Source: Nitrospinaceae bacterium
GTDB lineage: Bacteria; Nitrospinota; Nitrospinia; Nitrospinales; VA-1
NCBI GenBank assembly: GCA_029261675.1
Contig: JAJDBA010000216.1
Span: 1 to 13,451, forward strand
Direction: 5' to 3'
Length of the DNA: 13,451 bases
Part shown: positions 7,701 to 13,423 of the stretch, piece after piece
Layout: each line of letters begins with the position of its first letter
Position numbering within the stretch: the stretch's first letter is position 1
The notes under the pieces: model-generated
The model's input: the letters and a program-made list of their open reading frames with translations, nothing else
The model's database searches: none
What the model was told of the DNA's origin: nothing
Made by a program: the position numbers and the translations under genes

Positions 7701-9150
7701 TGATGAAGGTGCGATGATCGCTTTTGGTTTCGATTTGCTTGGCTTGGAACCCGTTTGGAATGGACGAGGAATATTGACAGGAGTTCAACGACTTCCTTTA
7801 GGGAACTCTCGCAAACGTCGTGATGTTGTTTTTGTGACATCAGGATTATTTCGAGATCTTTATGGTGCCCAACTCGACTGGTTAGATAAATCCGTTCTTC
7901 TCGCACTGGATGGTGCCAGCACAACCATTCAAAAAAGTTATCCTGAATTAGCTTCACCCTTGGCGGAAGCACTGAAGCCTTTGGAAAAATTAGCTACAGG
8001 CGGAACAGAAAGCCTAAAAGAAAACCAAGTCGCCAAAAACTGGGTGAAAGAAACCCAGAAACTTCTTTCCGAAGGTGTAGCTAGCAGTCAAGCAGGACGT
8101 GAAGCAAGCCTTCGCATTTTTGGTACGGCTCCAGGCTCTTATGGTGCAGGAGTAAACCGCCTCGCAGAAAGATCGGGATCCTGGAAAGATAGGATGGAAA
8201 TTGCAAAAGCTTATCTCAATCGTATGGGACATGCTTATGGAATGGGTTACCGTGGCGAACGAATGAATAAACAGTTTGCCGCCAATCTGGCTAATGTGAA
8301 AAACACATACTTGGGACGAGCCAGCAATCTATATGGATTAATGGATAACAATGATGCCTTTGACTACATGGGTGGGCTGAGCCTTGCTGTAGAAAGCTTA
8401 ACAGGAAAACCGCCCTCCGCTAGAGTGATTCATCATGCCGATCCCAAAAATGCAACCCTCACTCCCCTGGATCAGGCTCTAATGGCCGAACTAAGGGGGC
8501 AATTCTTAAACCCGGCATGGCTTAAACCCCTAATGGATCACGATTACTCCGGGGCACGAACCATGGGTAGCGAGTTTCTAGAATATCTCTGGGGCTGGCA
8601 AGTCACCAATCCAGATATCATAAAAAGCTGGATGTGGGATGAAGTAAAATCTGTTTATGTGGATGACAAACATAATCTGGGTCTCGATGAGTTCCTTGAA
8701 AAGGGTCATAATGCACACGTAAAAACAAATATGCTGGCAATCATGCTGGTTGCTGCGCAAAAAGGGTTTTGGCAAGCAGATGAAGAAACGTTAAAGAATT
8801 TAAGCCAAGATTTCGTGGACTTAATTATCAAGAATGGTTTGCCGGGGAGCGGGCATACCCATCCCGACCATCCTATTTATGATTGGATAAGCCCCCATCT
8901 CACAGGAGAACAATTGCAAAATCTCAAAGAAATTTTGGATAATGCTCGAATTATGGAAGAACCTAAAGATTCCCAAATGACAGCAATAGCAGAAGTTAAA
9001 TATGATGAAACAGAAGGTAAAAATCAATCCGAGCTGTCAGGAATTCAGGCCGCACTGGGCGAACACCAATGGCTGGTATGGAGTACGGTTATTGGATTAG
9101 TATTAGCAGGGATTTATCGCGGACGCCAAAAACCCTGGGAGAAGAACTGA
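4795..9150 (+). CDS. cobN: Exported, membrane-anchored CobN/HmuS-like chelatase large subunit
   Basis: A 1451-residue member of the CobN/BchH/ChlH chelatase family, at the long end for CobN. I start it at ATG 4795, one base after the btuB stop. The frame stays open further upstream (ATG 4690), but that part lies inside btuB, and only the 4795 start puts a signal peptide at the N-terminus. That peptide has a basic start, a hydrophobic stretch at about residues 22-36 and a likely cleavage AYA|K at 41/42. Family blocks in order: GPQPPRGWE, PPTHQYLAFYFWL, HLGRHSTYEFLPRH (688-701), YPYIVDGVGEGIQAKRRG, TSGLFRDLYG, FGTAPGSYGAGV, GERMN and MGGLSLAVE. Near the end come an acidic linker (about 1383-1422), a single hydrophobic helix (about 1426-1441) and a basic tail. 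Predicted topology is a large periplasmic domain held by a C-terminal anchor. Canonical CobN inserts cobalt in the cytoplasm with CobS/CobT; neither is here. HmuS-like proteins of Bacteroidetes haem loci are the alternative relatives. The exact reaction is unknown. Confidence 0.88.
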   Translation: MKKSKPTINNCSKFNLVGNLRYFQFFLVLILLLVSTPQAYAKTLFAVVSDRSSTALAAGADYFLDHHKSHKLEFRSTSQLAHMTDAEVLSLWNNADVVLTVGVFGDTAVRLQSLIDKKNNSRPFFAISSTLSLIKRSQDRQGLLFQGFDRDRMKRIGRSANEKESLGDWISELSKEFPRQKTWVHAKGYWQARGQENLANLIALIFKIAGADIQPAPMKPQKKVRFYRNRSFIDKEKVTLTKRPWVAIIDHDTGDRKGNIDLIDQLCSSAKNEGMDCIAVFAAWGKSSTLALKAIKGFTKQAPLAGVISLQDFVIGGGEGRVETIQELKQLNVSVLKGIRLVDRTQQQWTLSEDGLPWNSVHYRVAMPEIQGVSQSLVLATAAKAWMHKKTGLRLSITEPLPKQVERMIRRVAGWYNLRSKNNSDKKVAVIYYNHPPGRHNIGADNLDVPASLWNILNLMNAEGYSTGSLPKSSTALLDLIQEKGVNLPEQADALKSMAESGITVTPDKYREWLGQLPSSLRAELEQGPLGFLHENLKVALKTNEPALIERLMNRVMSDVKFVLEGTEHPARDRAHALLDQLEAEYHNLLKNSGDWEKAEALSQAIRATNIEGIRGWGKAPGKVMVHNKQILIPGIQFGNIFMGPQPPRGWELNEELLHANTTFPPTHQYLAFYFWLRHIFKADAIIHLGRHSTYEFLPRHSTGVGSLDYSWHIAGETPGIYPYIVDGVGEGIQAKRRGLAVMIDHLTPPLSTTELYDDLLGLRQLIESFEAADTDPSSPARIRAVSAIRERIDTLNLKDELTSSMAAELKVRGIRFEEVDDDLLVHETGHYLTKLQENFMPLGLHIFGLDWKKNAVDIMLKSMLVKENSILKQKTITANLVKSPAEERRSLFNALKGGYVEPGKGNDPIRTPESLPTGRNFHALDGSLLPTRLGYNLGKELAAKARKDTTVKKDEKEAVILWASDAVRDEGAMIAFGFDLLGLEPVWNGRGILTGVQRLPLGNSRKRRDVVFVTSGLFRDLYGAQLDWLDKSVLLALDGASTTIQKSYPELASPLAEALKPLEKLATGGTESLKENQVAKNWVKETQKLLSEGVASSQAGREASLRIFGTAPGSYGAGVNRLAERSGSWKDRMEIAKAYLNRMGHAYGMGYRGERMNKQFAANLANVKNTYLGRASNLYGLMDNNDAFDYMGGLSLAVESLTGKPPSARVIHHADPKNATLTPLDQALMAELRGQFLNPAWLKPLMDHDYSGARTMGSEFLEYLWGWQVTNPDIIKSWMWDEVKSVYVDDKHNLGLDEFLEKGHNAHVKTNMLAIMLVAAQKGFWQADEETLKNLSQDFVDLIIKNGLPGSGHTHPDHPIYDWISPHLTGEQLQNLKEILDNARIMEEPKDSQMTAIAEVKYDETEGKNQSELSGIQAALGEHQWLVWSTVIGLVLAGIYRGRQKPWEKN

Positions 9151-9584
9151 TGTTAAATAATTGGGCTGTAACCTTAATGCACGATTTCGTTTCTTCTCTT
9201 CTCTATCCAATAATAATTGGATTGGGATTAATGCTCCTACTCGCCCTATGGGAAGTGGGAACTGCCATCGGCGAGCGTTTTTGGGTGCTGAAGAAATTTG
9301 CCCTAGATGACAACTTAGCTGATTTCGAAAACATGGCTCGAGCGAGAATCGAGAGAACAGACATTCTGACTCGTGTATCGCCCATGCTTGGGTTAATGGG
9401 CACATTAATCCCCCTTGGGCCGGGTTTAGCAGGCTTGGGTCAAGGCGACCTTTCAATATTAACCCATTCGGTAACCATAGCGTTCGATACAACGGTTTTA
9501 GGATTATTAACTGGCATCATAGGTTTCATTCTCGGACGTTTGCGCCGCCGTTGGTATGATGAAGCATTACGAACTACCGATTAG
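9150..9584 (+). CDS. Minimal MotA/TolQ/ExbB-type proton-channel protein
   Basis: 144 residues from ATG 9150, which overlaps the CobN-like stop by one base (TGATG). A Shine-Dalgarno-like GGGAGAAG lies a few bases upstream. A longer in-frame reading from ATG 9069 would lie inside the CobN-like gene and is rejected. Three membrane segments are visible at about residues 15-34, 76-96 and 110-129. Between the first and second is a charged cytoplasmic loop. The family hallmark is RVSPMLGLMGTLIPLGPGL (75-93), the same pattern as TolQ/ExbB/MotA helices lining the proton path. It is followed by FDTTVLGLLTGIIGF. It is much shorter than ExbB or TolQ and has a basic tail (RLRRRW). It probably forms the stator pore of a proton-driven complex with the DUF2149-type protein and the CobN-like protein on either side. 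Use by BtuB's own TonB is an alternative, but no TonB gene is visible. Confidence 0.88.
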   Translation: MLNNWAVTLMHDFVSSLLYPIIIGLGLMLLLALWEVGTAIGERFWVLKKFALDDNLADFENMARARIERTDILTRVSPMLGLMGTLIPLGPGLAGLGQGDLSILTHSVTIAFDTTVLGLLTGIIGFILGRLRRRWYDEALRTTD

Positions 9585-9595
9585 AATATTTAAAA

Positions 9596-9907
9596 ATGAA
9601 AACACCTGCTTGGAGAAATAGCCGATTCGACCATCAAGATGAAGACCCTTTAGGTCCTCTTGCAAATTTCATAGATATCATGCTTGTTTTTGCATGTGGC
9701 CTCATTGCCGCATTGGTAGCTTTGAGCCCAGACCTGATAGACCATTTAACAACGGCTAAAAAAATTGAAAAAGGACAAGAACTTTCGGATATGCCTCCTG
9801 GCCTCAAAAATCTTCAAGGTAGTGGAGAGGGCTACGAATCTCTTGGAAATGTTTTTAGAGACCCGGCAACAGGTAAACTTTATTTAATTGAAAAAACCAA
9901 ACCCTAA
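9596..9907 (+). CDS. DUF2149-type small membrane protein (possible ExbD analogue)
   Basis: 103 residues. It begins with a short polar, basic-then-acidic N-terminus (RNSRFDHQDEDPLG). One membrane helix follows at about residues 22-43, preceded by ANFIDIMLVF. The C-terminal half is soluble and ends with GYESLGNVFRDPATGKLYLIE. This arrangement fits my recollection of the DUF2149 family, commonly found beside MotA/TolQ/ExbB-like and CobN-like genes. The IDIMLVF segment resembles the start of the ExbD/TolR helix, where a conserved Asp carries protons; here the candidate is Asp27. The expected topology is N-terminus inside and C-terminal domain in the periplasm, as in ExbD. It lies 11 bp after the ExbB-like gene with no clear Shine-Dalgarno sequence, so coupling is likely. 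The family name is recalled, not searched, and the ExbD-like role is inference. Confidence 0.75.
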   Translation: MKTPAWRNSRFDHQDEDPLGPLANFIDIMLVFACGLIAALVALSPDLIDHLTTAKKIEKGQELSDMPPGLKNLQGSGEGYESLGNVFRDPATGKLYLIEKTKP

Positions 9908-9940
9908 TTATATGTTCTTGAATTCAGACAAATTCCTAAA

Positions 9941-11344
9941 ATGAAACCTTCTCATAAATATCAAGGTTTGGTTGTGGCAGGAACTCACAGTTCAGTGGGC
10001 AAGTCGTCTATCTCCGTGGGGCTCATGCACTTGCTCGAACAAAAAGGTTATTCGATAAAACCTTTTAAAATCGGACCTGATTATATTGAGCCCGGTCATC
10101 ATAAAAGAGCGTGCGGTCGACCCAGCTACAACCTCGACACGGTCATGTGTAGTAAAAATTATGTCACCAACTTATTCAACGACATCATGACTGAGAGAGA
10201 CTTGGCAATTGTTGAAGGTGTAATGGGGCTTCATGACGGCGCATCGTCAACATCAGAAAAAGGTTCTACTGCGGCGGTTGCCAAACACCTGGGCTTGCCT
10301 GTTCTACTTGTCATTGATGGCAAGGCCATGGCCCGGTCCGCTGCGGCTCTAGTACTAGGGTATATGAAACTTGACCCGAAAGTGAACCTTGTTGGTGTAA
10401 TAGCCAACAACATAAACAGTGTTCGTCATGCTCAGATAATAAAGGACTCCATTGAACATCATACTTCAGCGAAACTTCTTGCCTGCCTGCCCACTTCTCC
10501 AGATTTAAGCATACCTAATCGTTATCTGGGACTACACCAAAGCATTGAAGGGAAGGCTACTATTTATAAAAAATGGGCAAACCATATTGAGTCTCATATC
10601 GATATGAAATTATTTAAAAAACTTTTTAATTTAAATAAACCGTCAAGGAGTACTGCAAACATAAAACAAGAACCAAGTCGGTGGAAAACAAAAGCCAAGC
10701 CTTGTTCGTTCAATATTGCTGTGGCACGAGATGAGGCATTCCAGTTTATTTATCAAGACACTTTGGATTTCCTTTGTCATCAGGGTTTCAACGTTTCCTT
10801 TTTCTCGCCAATTCATGACTCCCATTTGCCAAAAAACATGGATGGGTATTATTTTCCGGGTGGCTACCCTGAGCTTCATGCAAAATCCTTGAACCAAAAT
10901 AAATCGATGATAAAAGACATCAAAAAGGCAGGGATAGCCGGTCAAATGATTATTGGAGAGTGTGGTGGACTCATGTATTTGGGAAAACAAATCATCGACG
11001 CGAACAACAAAAAATTATCGATGGTGGGACTGTTCGACTTCTCAACATCCATCAAAACCAGAAAGCTTACGTTGGGATATCGCGAACTCAAACCCATCAA
11101 GGCCACAAATAAGAGCAAAAATTTGATCCTTCAGGGCCATGAGTTTCACTACTCTACCTTCTCAACGAATAATGAACTGCCAAAATGGAAGAATAGCTCC
11201 CTAAAAGCAGGAGTATTAGTAAAAGACGGATTCACTACCAGAAATTGCCATGTTTTCTACACACATATTTATTGGGCATCAAATAAAGAATGGTTAAACC
11301 ATTTGGCAAGTTCAATGATTACGAGCATACGAGGTACATTATGA
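9941..11344 (+). CDS. cbiA: Cobyrinic acid a,c-diamide synthase
   Basis: 467 residues, normal for CbiA/CobB. It amidates the a and c side chains of (cobalt-)cobyrinic acid with glutamine and ATP. The N-terminal domain has the P-loop GTHSSVGKSS (14-23), then KPFKIGPDYIEPGHH, GRPSYNLDTVM and VEGVMGLHDG, all typical of the family, and later GVIANNI. The C-terminal glutaminase-like domain has YYFPGGYPELHA, GECGGLMYLG with the catalytic Cys at residue 341, GYREL, GHEFHYS and YTHIYWASN with the active-site His at residue 442. It could be called CobB; the name depends on whether the substrate is hydrogenobyrinate or the cobalt form. Separate cbiE and cbiP neighbours make the cobalt-early (CbiA) reading slightly more likely. 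A 33-bp gap without an obvious Shine-Dalgarno sequence precedes it. Its stop overlaps the cbiE start as ATGA. Confidence 0.95.
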   Translation: MKPSHKYQGLVVAGTHSSVGKSSISVGLMHLLEQKGYSIKPFKIGPDYIEPGHHKRACGRPSYNLDTVMCSKNYVTNLFNDIMTERDLAIVEGVMGLHDGASSTSEKGSTAAVAKHLGLPVLLVIDGKAMARSAAALVLGYMKLDPKVNLVGVIANNINSVRHAQIIKDSIEHHTSAKLLACLPTSPDLSIPNRYLGLHQSIEGKATIYKKWANHIESHIDMKLFKKLFNLNKPSRSTANIKQEPSRWKTKAKPCSFNIAVARDEAFQFIYQDTLDFLCHQGFNVSFFSPIHDSHLPKNMDGYYFPGGYPELHAKSLNQNKSMIKDIKKAGIAGQMIIGECGGLMYLGKQIIDANNKKLSMVGLFDFSTSIKTRKLTLGYRELKPIKATNKSKNLILQGHEFHYSTFSTNNELPKWKNSSLKAGVLVKDGFTTRNCHVFYTHIYWASNKEWLNHLASSMITSIRGTL

Positions 11345-12000
11345 TTTATGCTTTAGGTATTGGCCCAGGAGACCCGCAATTTTTACCTTTAAAAAGTTGG
11401 GATATACTGAAAAAAGCGGATGTCATTTCTGGTTTTGAAACAGTTTTAAATTATGCCAAGGTCCACTTTCCTACATCCGCAAAACTGGTTTCGTTAAACT
11501 ATAAGAACCAAAAAGAAAAACTTAATGAAGTCGGCATCATGTCACGTGAGGGAAAGGTTTGCGTGTTCTGTTTTATGGGAGACTTGAATTTTTCGGGATA
11601 TGATTTTCTCAATAATATAAAAACCTATTGCGAAGATCCTGATCCCGTAAAAATACCCGGAATAAGCTCAGCCCAAATCGCAGCTACCCGGGCTTCTGTT
11701 CCTTTTGAGGAATCTATATTTACCACTTTCCATAAAGCCGGTGACATTGAAAAAGACAAGGAATTCCTGGTCCAGGCTTTAAAGCTAGGAAAATCTGCGA
11801 TCATTATTCCACTACCCTGGGATTTTATGCCAACAGAAATTTGCAAATATCTCGTCGACAAAAAATTACCCCCTGAAATCCCAGTTCATATTTTTGAACA
11901 TCTGACTCTGGAAAATGAAAAATCATATAAAACCACAATTGGAGAATGCTCGGGCAGTTATAGCGATATGTCAATAATTGTCCTGCAAAATAACTTATGA
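11341..12000 (+). CDS. cbiE: Cobalt-precorrin-7 / precorrin-6Y C5-methyltransferase
   Basis: 219 residues from ATG 11341, chosen because GAGGT lies five bases upstream and the start overlaps the cbiA stop (ATGA). An in-frame ATG at 11290 lies within cbiA and would put extra residues before the conserved beginning. The protein opens with the tetrapyrrole-methylase glycine motif ALGIGPGDPQ (4-13), then LKKADVISGFE. PGISSAQIAATRASVPFEE in the middle matches the CbiE subgroup, which methylates C5 using S-adenosylmethionine. The length is that of stand-alone CbiE, so the CbiT (C15 methylation and decarboxylation) domain of fused CobL/CbiET is absent, and no cbiT is in the window. Subgroup assignment among tetrapyrrole methylases is from motif recall. 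The stop overlaps the cobO start. Confidence 0.88.
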   Translation: MIYALGIGPGDPQFLPLKSWDILKKADVISGFETVLNYAKVHFPTSAKLVSLNYKNQKEKLNEVGIMSREGKVCVFCFMGDLNFSGYDFLNNIKTYCEDPDPVKIPGISSAQIAATRASVPFEESIFTTFHKAGDIEKDKEFLVQALKLGKSAIIIPLPWDFMPTEICKYLVDKKLPPEIPVHIFEHLTLENEKSYKTTIGECSGSYSDMSIIVLQNNL

Positions 12001-12551
12001 GAAAACCATCTGGTGCAGACCCAAAAAAACGCAAAGGATTGATCATCGTAAATACGGGTGACGGCAAGGGCAAATCAACTGCCGCATTCGGACTCGCCAT
12101 GAGAGCCGCTGGCAATAAGATGAACGTTTTCATACTGCAGTTTATGAAGGGGCAATGGAAAGCCGGAGAAAGAAAATCTTTTGAAAAGCTGGCCCCATAT
12201 GTTGAAGTTGTCCCAATGGGAGATGGATTCACATGGGACACCGAAAATATTGAGCAGGACAAGGCAACCGCCCGCAAGGCTTTTGAGATTGTTAAAGAAA
12301 AACTCAATAGTGGCAAATACAACATGGTTATATTTGAAGAAATCAATTATGTGCTGCACTACAAGTTTCTCCCGGAAGATGAGGTTTTGGAAGTTATAAA
12401 AAATAAACCCGAAATGACGCATGTTGTCTGCACCGGTAGAAACGCATCCGAAAAGCTAATTGAGATGGCAGACCTTGTCACTGAAATGAAAATGATCAAA
12501 CACCCTTTTAAGGAGCAGGGAATTCCCGCTCAAAAGGGTATTGAATTTTAA
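11997..12551 (+). CDS. cobO: Cob(I)yrinic acid a,c-diamide adenosyltransferase (CobO/CobA/BtuR family)
   Basis: 184 residues, close to the family norm. It transfers the adenosyl group of ATP to the Co(I) centre of corrinoids, for de novo intermediates and for salvaged cobalamin. The P-loop TGDGKGKST (20-28) is the specific CobA/BtuR signature. Supporting blocks are FILQFMKGQW, FEEINYVL (113-120) and CTGRNA (145-150), with a family-typical end MIKHPFKEQGIPAQKGIEF. It is not the unrelated PduO or EutT type. The start overlaps the cbiE stop by four bases (ATGA) and there is no separate Shine-Dalgarno sequence, so translation is probably coupled. It is the last gene of the tightly packed cbiA-cbiE-cobO run, followed by a repeat-rich gap. 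Confidence 0.96.
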   Translation: MRKPSGADPKKRKGLIIVNTGDGKGKSTAAFGLAMRAAGNKMNVFILQFMKGQWKAGERKSFEKLAPYVEVVPMGDGFTWDTENIEQDKATARKAFEIVKEKLNSGKYNMVIFEEINYVLHYKFLPEDEVLEVIKNKPEMTHVVCTGRNASEKLIEMADLVTEMKMIKHPFKEQGIPAQKGIEF

Positions 12552-12552
12552 T

Positions 12553-12565
12553 CCCACAAAGTGGG
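12553..12565 (+). repeat. Perfect short inverted repeat just after cobO
   Basis: CCCAC (12553-12557), a three-base AAA loop, then GTGGG (12561-12565), starting one base after the cobO stop. Only TTTAG follows, so as an intrinsic terminator it would be weak. It may protect the 3' end of the cobO message or slow transcription. Confidence 0.6.
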
Positions 12566-12575
12566 TTTAGTTCCT

Positions 12576-12589
12576 CGTGGCTTGCCACG
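12576..12589 (+). repeat. Perfect inverted repeat with TT centre
   Basis: CGTGGC (12576-12581) and GCCACG (12584-12589) around TT; in RNA a five-pair stem with a CTTG loop. No T-run follows directly. It shares the GCTTGC core with the next inverted repeat downstream. Confidence 0.65.
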
Positions 12590-12613
12590 CCTGTTAAATA
12601 AAAATATTTTTAG

Positions 12614-12643
12614 GATACCCCGTCTGCTTGCGGCGAGGTCATC
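12614..12643 (+). repeat. Imperfect inverted repeat (REP-like hairpin) ahead of cobS
   Basis: ACCCCGTC (12617-12624) can pair with GGCGAGGT (12632-12639), with one C-A mismatch and one T-G wobble, around a TGCTTGC loop. Outer GAT and ATC extend it past one bulged base. Its look (CCCCG arm, GCTTGC loop) is that of a dispersed intergenic repeat; whether it recurs cannot be judged from one copy. The 3' arm contains GAGG (12635-12638), the only Shine-Dalgarno candidate for cobS. Confidence 0.55.
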
Positions 12644-12649
12644 CATTGG

Positions 12650-13390
12650 ATGGATATATTGAACTTTTTATCCGCAATCGGCTTTTTAACTATATTACCC
12701 GTGCCCAACTCGGCAAGAACGTTTGATGGGAAACAGGTAATCTATTTTCCATTGGTGGGCCTGATTATTGGTGGCATGCTTTGGACGGTGGACTGGTTTT
12801 TTTCTTGTTTCGCCTATTCGGAAATCAGGGTAATCGGAGATGTTTTGTTTCTTGCCATAATCACAGGAGCATTACACCTTGATGGACTTGCCGATTCTGC
12901 AGATGGTTTATTTTCACATCGTTCAAGAGAAAAGATTCTAGAAATAATGAAGGACTCTCGAATTGGAGTAATGGGTGTTTTAGCTTTAATCTTTTGTCTT
13001 TTATTCAAAATGGGAGGAATTGCAGGAATCAAAACCTCTGTTTCTTCATTATGGTTCATAATTATACCGGCACTCTCCAGAGCCGCACAGGTTTTAGGCT
13101 TAACGTTAGTAGAGCACGTTAAGCCTCAGGGAGCTTTAGCTACAGACTTTTACCAAAGGAGCAACTGGTCAGCCTTATTATTTTGCCCGATACCTCTTGG
13201 TATGATTTTTTATCTGAATATTGAGATAGGTGCAATAGCGCTGGTAGCATTCACCATTCTCATCTCCGGATTATTTTATTTTTACAAAAAAATGATCGGT
13301 GGTATCACCGGTGACACTTTAGGTGCAACTACAGAAATTGTAGAAGCCTTTTTCTTTATTTTTGCAGGGATAACAGCATCTTATTTATAA
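12650..13390 (+). CDS. cobS: Adenosylcobinamide-GDP ribazoletransferase (cobalamin synthase)
   Basis: 246 residues, the usual length of this integral inner-membrane enzyme. It joins adenosylcobinamide-GDP to alpha-ribazole (or its phosphate), the last assembly step. It starts with the family-typical LNFLSAIGFLTILPVP. The acidic, metal-binding signature LHLDGLADSADGLFS lies at residues 75-89, KDSRIGVMG at 101-109, and GGITGDTLGATTEIVEA near the C-terminus. Several hydrophobic segments separate them. ATG 12650 is the only good start. The candidate Shine-Dalgarno GAGG at 12635-12638 is a little far away and lies inside an inverted repeat. A 98-bp gap separates it from cobO, so it may be less strictly coupled than the genes before. 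It must not be confused with the unrelated CobS ATPase subunit of aerobic cobaltochelatase. Confidence 0.96.
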   Translation: MDILNFLSAIGFLTILPVPNSARTFDGKQVIYFPLVGLIIGGMLWTVDWFFSCFAYSEIRVIGDVLFLAIITGALHLDGLADSADGLFSHRSREKILEIMKDSRIGVMGVLALIFCLLFKMGGIAGIKTSVSSLWFIIIPALSRAAQVLGLTLVEHVKPQGALATDFYQRSNWSALLFCPIPLGMIFYLNIEIGAIALVAFTILISGLFYFYKKMIGGITGDTLGATTEIVEAFFFIFAGITASYL

Positions 13391-13423
13391 GACAACTCAA
13401 CTCTCATTTCTTACGGAAAGAAT

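Noticed and set aside
7673..7972. Open frames on the minus strand inside the CobN-like gene and elsewhere (for example 273-680, 9103-9492, 11825-12346)
   Set aside because: They lie opposite well-supported coding regions, show no recognisable domains, and have compositions expected of antisense reading.
9069..9149. Earlier in-frame ATG (9069) for the ExbB-like gene
   Set aside because: It overlaps the membrane-anchor coding part of the CobN-like gene; ATG 9150 has a Shine-Dalgarno-like sequence and a TGATG stop-start overlap.
9912..9944. Ten-codon reading frame ending across the cbiA start (ATGA)
   Set aside because: The stop-start overlap is neat, but there is no ribosome binding site before it and the peptide is featureless; probably chance.
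11290..11340. Earlier in-frame ATG (11290) for cbiE
   Set aside because: The conserved methylase start follows directly on ATG 11341, which has GAGGT five bases upstream and an ATGA overlap with cbiA.
12553..12575. Intrinsic terminator after cobO
   Set aside because: The stem has only five pairs and is followed by TTTAGTTCC rather than a T-run, so I list it only as an inverted repeat.
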